From NCBI GenBank assembly GCA_030248135.1, contig JASANC010001904.1:1-64000 (forward strand): a stretch of 64,000 nt of DNA, in the 5' to 3' direction. Positions within the stretch are counted from its first letter, which is position 1, and each line of letters begins with the position of its first letter. Positions 59,301 to 64,000 of the stretch are shown one piece after another. A program made the translations under genes and the position numbers. The notes under the pieces are model-generated. The model searched no databases and was not told where the DNA came from. It worked only from the letters and a program-made list of their open reading frames with translations. The stretch comes from Theristus sp. LFF4_11 (lineage: Eukaryota; Nematoda; Chromadorea; Monhysterida; Xyalidae).

Positions 59301-60177
59301 AATCAGCTGCTTGATCGCCTTACGCAGCAGCTCCTTGCGTTGCTCACGTGTGACTTTGGTGTTGTTTGTTCCTGCGTGTGCAAGTCACGCGCCGCGTTTA
59401 GACAGTTTTGAAAAAAACATTCTTGATTTTTACCAAACACGATCAGGTGTGGGAAGTCGGACAAAAAAATCACTGTGAATAATAGTGCGCTCAATATGAT
59501 TCCCGACTTTTATTTGGTCTTTTATGGATGTAATAGCTGGGCAGACCCCACGTATTACTTGCAAGTTCTACTCATTGCAACGAAAAAGCAATTCCACCAA
59601 CGAAATACGTCGGAATTTGATTTCATTTTCACTAATTACCACTAGCATCGTTGTCTTCGTTGCCGAGCTGCCTGATGAGATTGTCGAGCAGTTCATCGAG
59701 TTGTTCCTCGGTCAGATTCTTGTAGTCGTCCGCGCACGCACCACCGCCCAAGTGTTCGCCAGCGGCACGTGCTTTGCGAACGTAGCCCGCCTGGCAAACG
59801 GCGACGCAGACAGCCAGCAGCAGCTGAAATTGGTAGTTGGAAGAGTTGTGTTGCTTCAGGGATTTATTTCTTTGAACGTGTTTTCAACCAATCAAGATGA
59901 TACTGAAAAAACGGGCCCGGGAAAAGGCGGCTTTAATGAAACACGGTCACTAAAAGCACATGTTTTTGTGGCCGGTTTAGTAGCCCTCCTGACACTTTGT
60001 TTTACCCGAGCCAGCGGGCAGATTTTTTTTGACGAGACGAAGTCGATAACTGGATTAACCGGGAAACCGTAAATTTAAAGAACGCAACTAGCTTGTACAC
60101 TAACATATACTGTATGTACTTTTACTTCTTAAAATCAAACAAATGTGCGAACTTACAATCTGAAGCCTCATCCTCAT
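54585..60177 (-). CDS. Papain-family cysteine peptidase with six C-terminal six-cysteine modules
   Basis: Sixteen exons: 60177-60157, 59823-59643, 59371-59241, 58993-58887, 58524-58425, 58281-58187, 57795-57582, 57288-57225, 57157-57046, 56819 to about 56695, 56382-56296, 55992-55849, 55478-55359, 55277-55170, 55050-54928, 54706-54585. All phases agree (1854 nt, 617 residues). MRMRLQILLLAVCVAVCQAG is a signal peptide; a charged prodomain (to about 147) with KINKFSIMTDDEMKKRFG resembles the I29 inhibitor. The C1A domain has Gln169 and Cys175 (QSSCGSCWAFS), GCDGG, His319 (VNHAM) and Asn341 (KNSWG), so the catalytic residues are complete. The C-terminal extension from about 384 carries six Cys modules. 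Probably secreted or lysosomal, processed by removal of the prodomain. Odd points: exon 3 uses a GC donor (ATG/gcaagt), and the end of exon 10 is ambiguous (56695 or 56647, both in phase). The fusion to the modules is inferred from splice phase. Confidence 0.8.
55630..55695. repeat. Tandem CAACGCAACGTT-type repeat
   Basis: Short tandem run of variants of AACGCAACGTTC within the intron between the second and third Cys modules. Non-coding microsatellite-like sequence. Confidence 0.6.
56484..56648. mobile_element. CAGTCGAACTC-family MITE copy in peptidase intron
   Basis: Begins CAGTCTAACTCTATAA and ends TTGAGAGTTCGACTG. The interior palindrome has GCGTGCTTTCTGTGCA and GCACAGAAAGCACC, CCAATCAGCTGATT and CTGATTGATTGG. 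It lies between the last peptidase exon and the first Cys-module exon, exactly at the domain junction. If the alternative donor at 56647 is used, the exon would run into the MITE. Confidence 0.75.
57334..57475. mobile_element. CAGTCGAACTC-family MITE copy, right end eroded
   Basis: Starts CAGTCGAACTCTAAATAATT, then GCTATTAGCTGATTGG-like text, CACAGCAATGCCTGCACAG, GCATCACGTGATATCACCAA and CCAGTCGGCTGG. The expected right terminus is replaced by unrelated sequence. In the peptidase intron between exons 7 and 8. Confidence 0.65.
59060..59195. repeat. ACTAGTATTACC-type microsatellite
   Basis: Imperfect tandem trinucleotide repeat (TAC, ATT, AGT units such as CAGTATTACCAATAATATT) in the peptidase intron between exons 3 and 4. 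Simple-sequence DNA. Confidence 0.7.
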
Positions 60178-61106
60178 GGTAAGATAAAAAATCAGACACA
60201 ATTTATGAATTGTTCAATAATTATTATAAGCACCGTTTTTGTCTGAGAATGCTCTTTTAAAGTCGCAGAGGTCACTTTTTTTTAATCAGCTGTCTCTTTC
60301 ATTCTGTTTTTGAGCTGTGTAAGCAAACAAAGTTAAAAAAGTTTAGAACGCAATTGAAACATGGATCACATGGAGTTTTTCTGATGTGGAACAATTCACC
60401 CACGTTTACGGCGAAAAGTTAGGACATTTCTGTTTTGCAGGTTAAGAAGCCTTGGGCCATTGGAGTCGCCGTCGGCCAAATTGCAGGCGACTTTTATCCC
60501 ATCGTGATGAACAACAAGCACATGTACATTCGTTTACTTTTGTATTTTGGTGCATACTTCTGAAAGGTTGATACAGCTGCAACAAAAAAGCGATGAACAA
60601 TGTTCTCCACAAAAGCAAGAAAAAAAATGAAAACGATCATATGATGACACCAAGTACTTGCTTCTCAGTACACGTTTGCACAGCGGAACTGCACAGTGAT
60701 ACATGCGAGCTGCTCATGTGTTGTCGTGTCGTTGTTCAACAAGCTAATGTTTAGTTCGTAAACCGTCTGCAAAAGAACAGGACAAAAGCGTCTCGGCTGT
60801 CTCAAAACGTACGATTTGAGTTAACTGAGTCTGTGATTTGTGGGTCTCTTCTCAGCAGTGTTTCCAGTGACTGAAAAATTGCTGGCCAGAACGTATAAGC
60901 CATGACGATGAACGCGCGGCTTCTTCTACACTGAGAAGAACAGCTTTATACTTAACAAATGTGTTGAGTACTCAGAGTACAATGTGCAGTGTATGTTATC
61001 TGTCTATACTAGCATTTATTGAGTGCAAATAAAGTGCACGATAAAGCACGCGCTCCGTTTGCCACACCCATTCTACCCTGCTCTAACATGAACGGCCTTT
61101 ACTCAC
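60178..61106. other. Interval between peptidase start and ML-like gene, with unresolved ML-like last exon
   Basis: Holds the promoter region of the minus-strand peptidase on the left and probably the last exon of the ML-like gene. A minus-strand frame at about 60415-60530 reads VLVVHHDGIKVACNLADGD, the kind of strand expected at the end of an ML domain, but no AG acceptor gives that frame after the exon ending at 61107. Two other acceptors (near 60564 and 60893) give short unrelated tails. I leave the exon unplaced. Confidence 0.4.
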
Positions 61107-62096
61107 ATTATTGCCGAGATACTCAAGAAACTCGTGAAACGGCGTCAACAGAAGCTGCAGCACCCAGTGATAGTTGCCAGGTCTAAGAGGACAACTGTGC
61201 GACAGATTGCAGCCGTCGATGTGATGTCTGTGCAGGACCAGGATTACTGTAATTACACAGTAGTATTACACATTGTGGTACGGTAACACACGAAATCTAA
61301 CGTGAGAAAAACTCTCAGTAGTCCAACCCAAAAAATTTCGCACTGCAAAAGCACAAACTGCTGAACGCGTTGCGTATTTGTTTTGAAGAGCCAACACTTC
61401 AATAAACCCGCTGTTGATTATTTTGTTGATGACTATTCAGTCAGTGCAGCGCCAACTTCAACTACGCGTACATTTTTTGTGTCAGTGCATTTTAATAAAA
61501 CTCCAGCAAGTTTCAAAAACAAAAATACCCCACAACCCCCAAACACGAACAACAGTCCAGAGGTCGGGATCGTAATAAAACTGCACTCGGCTCCCGTCGC
61601 CAGTTGACCCCAGTACGAGAACTTCACATCGGCCAGCAATCTCTGATACAGGGTGGAGCCGTTGCTATGCCACCAGACCGTAATGTACAGTGGCTTACGC
61701 AAGTCAACCGGGTAGATCGGCTGTTCGGTGTTGTTCTGAATTTGCACGTCTGTTGCGAGGATTGCGTCTGAAAGTTGTTGAGTGTAGGGTTGCCTTCACC
61801 TGAAAATGTGAGTTGAAAAGCCTCCGTCAAGTCTAAGCCGCTTTTTGTGTTTCTTCCGACAAGCCTGCGCACAAAAATAGGCGTCACCGTCAAAAGCACG
61901 CATTTATTTACCGCACGCGGCGTTCCTTACCCGTTTCCTCGCATGCATACCAATGCAGTTTCACCGCGGTATCGTTTGGCATTTGCGTGGAATCATGACA
62001 TTGGGCTGTTACAGTTTGGCAAAGTGCGACCTTCGAAACCAACGCAAAACATGCTATGAAAAAATTGAAACTCAATCGGCTGGACGATTCCTTCAT
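61107..62096 (-). CDS. Secreted ML (MD-2-related lipid-recognition)-like protein, 3' exon not resolved
   Basis: Exons 62096-61912, 61864-61800, 61767-61551 and 61227-61107 join in frame (588 nt, 196 residues, then a further exon is needed). The N terminus MKESSSRLSFNFFIACFALV is a signal peptide. Later blocks fit the ML layout seen in nematode secreted lipid-binding proteins: PIYPVDLRKPLYITVWWHSN, then CSFITIPTSGLL joined across a phase-2 intron to HHIDGCNLSHSCPLRPG (compare C-W--IPT-GLL---DGC--G--CPL-PG), then a hydrophobic segment ending EYLGNN. ML proteins bind lipids, sterols or bacterial lipids outside the cell or in lysosomes; the ligand here is unknown. Start: a second in-frame ATG at 62126 would add ten residues before the signal peptide; 62096 is preferred. 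One intron (61768-61799) is only 32 bases. Confidence 0.62.
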
Positions 62097-62826
62097 TGTT
62101 GAGAAAGACTGTTCCCTTGTTGACAAAACCTGATAACTTCAACCATTCATTTCTTATACACCTGGTTTGGTTCCCATGATAGTCATCGTCAAAATAAAGT
62201 GATGATCAATAAACAATGAAAGGAGCAACGTAACAAACCAGAATTTTTCGACATCTTGTATGTACAATAGCTGCGTGTATACTTGTGCAATTAACATTAG
62301 ACAACAAAAATATCACATGAATTCATTGTGAAGAGCAAATCAAAAGAATACGTAAACTAAATACCAAATAAAAACAAAATAAATTTTTTAGTGCGGTGCG
62401 GCATATTCCGAATTTTGTCGATTTTGTCAAACGTCAATGAAAACATATGAGCAATAACTCAGAAATCAAAATTCATTCCACTTTGCAAAAAATCACCGGG
62501 GATCCAAAAAACATCGCAAGGTACGCAATAAAACACCGAATTGTGTAAAAACACCGCAAAACGAAAAACTTCAAATTTACCGATGCTTCCTGCACCCCAT
62601 AATCCTTTGAATATGAACGGTTTGGTTCACAAGCTTTTGGTGCGGCTAATTTTAAATTTATTTAATTCATTTAAAAAGGACGGAATACTTTTCACAAAGA
62701 CTTTGGATTCGATTTAGGGCAGCATTTCAGCTGCTTTACATTCTGCGGTGTGTTTTATAGCAGGTGCTCATTTGCGCGTTGTTTCTTTCCACGTGGTAGC
62801 CATCAATAATCCGGCCATCTGGCAGA
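62097..62826. other. Spacer between the ML-like gene and the globin gene
   Basis: About 730 AT-rich bases between the ML-like start codon and the globin stop codon, both minus strand. It should hold the globin 3' UTR and the ML-like promoter. A TTTATT (AATAAA on the minus strand) lies near 62657, a possible globin polyadenylation signal. No other gene was seen. Confidence 0.45.
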
Positions 62827-63788
62827 TCATTGTTCGCATGACCGCCGCTCACTGCGGCCAGCCTCATAACCAGCGCGCATGTTGATCACGAGTTTCGTCA
62901 TGAACATGTGAAACGCAGCGGCCTCCGACGGCGTCACGCGCACGTCAACGAGCGTCTCGAGCACCGCCAACAGAAAGATGTCCCAGTAGATCGGCGTGAA
63001 CGAGCGTTGCCCGCCGAAATGCACGTGGTCGCGGCCGAGCTTATTGGGCAACAGAGAACATTTTTTGCACTGTTTTTTTCTTTTCTCAGTTCATTTCTTG
63101 TTGCGTTTGAACCGGATAATTTGGGATTGGCCACATACACCTGTGTTTTTGACAATCTTCAGCGTTTTTATAATATGCGAAGAGACGTTAAAAGGCGTTG
63201 TAGCGAGGAAGAAGACGAAGAAGACGGAGAAGATGGAGAAGAAGAGGTGTCAACAATTTTTTTGGACTGTGTTGGTCGTTCCCTGGCCTTTATCTTCACA
63301 TACAATGTACAGGGTGTATGAAATTGAAGACAACATGTGTTCACGTGAACGTAATAAGAAATGGGTGTTTGTGTGGGAAGTTTGTTTCAGCATCCAGCAG
63401 TACTAATCAAAGCATAAAGCGTAGCACCTTCTGAGCAACACAGCATTTTTCGACAAACCTGAAAGGCCTTCTCCTGTGCAAGCTCAATGTCGTCGTTCGC
63501 AACCAACTGCAGCTCGTCAGTGATGAACTCGGTGATGCGTTTAGCAAGTGAGGCCACCGCGTTCCGTCGGTCCGTTTCGTGCAACGCTTGCTCAGAATTG
63601 AACATCACCTAAAATTTACATCCGTTTTTTAGTTGAAAATTTTGTTTGCTTTTTTTAAATGAAAAAATTCTCATTTATGCAAAGAATTGGAAGTCAAAAA
63701 ATGCTCCATTGACCTGCTCAATAACTTTGCTGTGGTCGGCTGCCTTTAACAGTGCTTTCGGCATGTAAGAACTCGCGTTTGGCAGCAC
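62827..63788 (-). CDS. Globin (3' part; 5' exons beyond the window)
   Basis: Three exons: 63788-63714 (25 codons), 63608-63459 (50 codons) and 63039-62827 (71 codons including TGA), all splitting between codons. The last exon begins LGRDHVHFG..FTPIYWDIF and continues ..AVLETLVDVRVTPSEAAAFHMFMTKLVINMRAGYE. This is the F/FG-to-H helix part of a globin in the style of the many nematode globins, the His in GRDHV being the expected proximal haem ligand. The middle exon ..NAVASLAKRITEFITDELQ fits the helix before it. Donors are CAG/gtcaat and CAG/gtttgt; acceptors are ttttag and aataag. The start codon and A-to-D helices must lie past base 63788, and possibly past the window edge. Haem binding is inferred; a sensory or redox role is as likely as oxygen storage. 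Confidence 0.78.
63193..63250. repeat. GAAGAC/GAAGAA-rich simple repeat in globin intron
   Basis: Purine-rich microsatellite (GAAGAAGACGGAGAAGATGG-type units) between the last two globin exons. It produces acidic plus-strand open frames that are not genes. Confidence 0.65.
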
Positions 63789-64000
63789 CTGTGCGTTGTG
63801 AGAAGCGCTGTTGATTTGATACATGCATTAGTTCTGATTACTTTATTCTACGTACATTGTATATGTGGGCACAACTGTGAGTCACAGCTGTAAACTCTAA
63901 CAAACATTATAAGACTGTCGTAAATTCTTGCAACAAATGTACAATCTTTTTCTTTGTACAGCAGAGCAAATCAAAAATATCTAGATATTAGAACGAAAAA

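Noticed and set aside
59524..60072. Long plus-strand open frame of 182 codons
   Set aside because: It is the reverse side of the peptidase signal-peptide exon (59643-59823) and its introns; no domain and no codon structure of its own.
60441..60531. Plus-strand exon candidate VKKPWAIGVAVGQIAGDF with a good acceptor TTTTGCAG
   Set aside because: No upstream exon or start could be linked, and the opposite strand gives a more ML-like reading next to a real gene. Left as unresolved rather than called.
62908..63406. Two plus-strand frames of about 136 codons with acidic repeats
   Set aside because: Opposite strand of globin exons plus a GAA-rich microsatellite.

Overview
The window looks like a piece of an animal nuclear genome, most probably nematode, although no species can be named from sequence alone. 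Support for this: genes are split into many short exons with GT..AG introns; acceptors commonly read TTTTCAG or TTTTAG; there is a tandem family of receptor-type guanylyl-cyclase-like genes, a globin with a nematode-style LGRDHVHF..YWDIF block, and a secreted lipid-binding-like protein. Introns and intergenic DNA are AT-rich and full of short inverted-repeat transposons. No rRNA, tRNA or CRISPR was seen.

Layout. From 1504 to 51453, four head-to-tail paralogues lie on the minus strand, here called rGC-1 (1504-10664), rGC-2 (12040-24446), rGC-3 (28005-37113) and rGC-4 (37912-51453). Each has about 27-28 coding exons at the same positions and nearly the same lengths, and encodes about 1100 residues: signal peptide, ANF-receptor-type ectodomain, one membrane helix, kinase-homology domain, coiled-coil linker, class III cyclase-homology domain and a Lys-rich tail. 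rGC-2 and rGC-3 join completely in frame. rGC-1 joins in frame but has a broken splice acceptor at exon 5. rGC-4 is interrupted by a 2.6 kb palindrome that coincides with loss of the end of exon 5 and all of exon 6. Shared traits pair rGC-1 with rGC-2 and rGC-3 with rGC-4.

The most striking observation is that all four copies have lost the same catalytic residues of the cyclase domain (first metal Asp, guanine-selecting Glu and Cys, transition-state Asn/Arg), while the rest of the protein and the exon structure are kept. This looks like a tandem family of pseudo-guanylyl-cyclase receptors.

To the right are a plus-strand CYSTM-type small membrane protein (53288-54106), a minus-strand papain-family peptidase that splices in frame into six six-cysteine modules (54585-60177), a minus-strand secreted ML-like protein (about 61107-62096, last exon unresolved), and the 3' part of a minus-strand globin (62827-63788, continuing off the right edge).

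Mobile DNA is mostly in introns and intergenic spacers: mariner/Tc1-type palindromes with CAGGGTG or CAGTGG ends, an 8-bp-duplication hAT-like MITE, a CACAGGGAAAA-ended family, and a CAGTCGAACTC-ended MITE family with seven copies.
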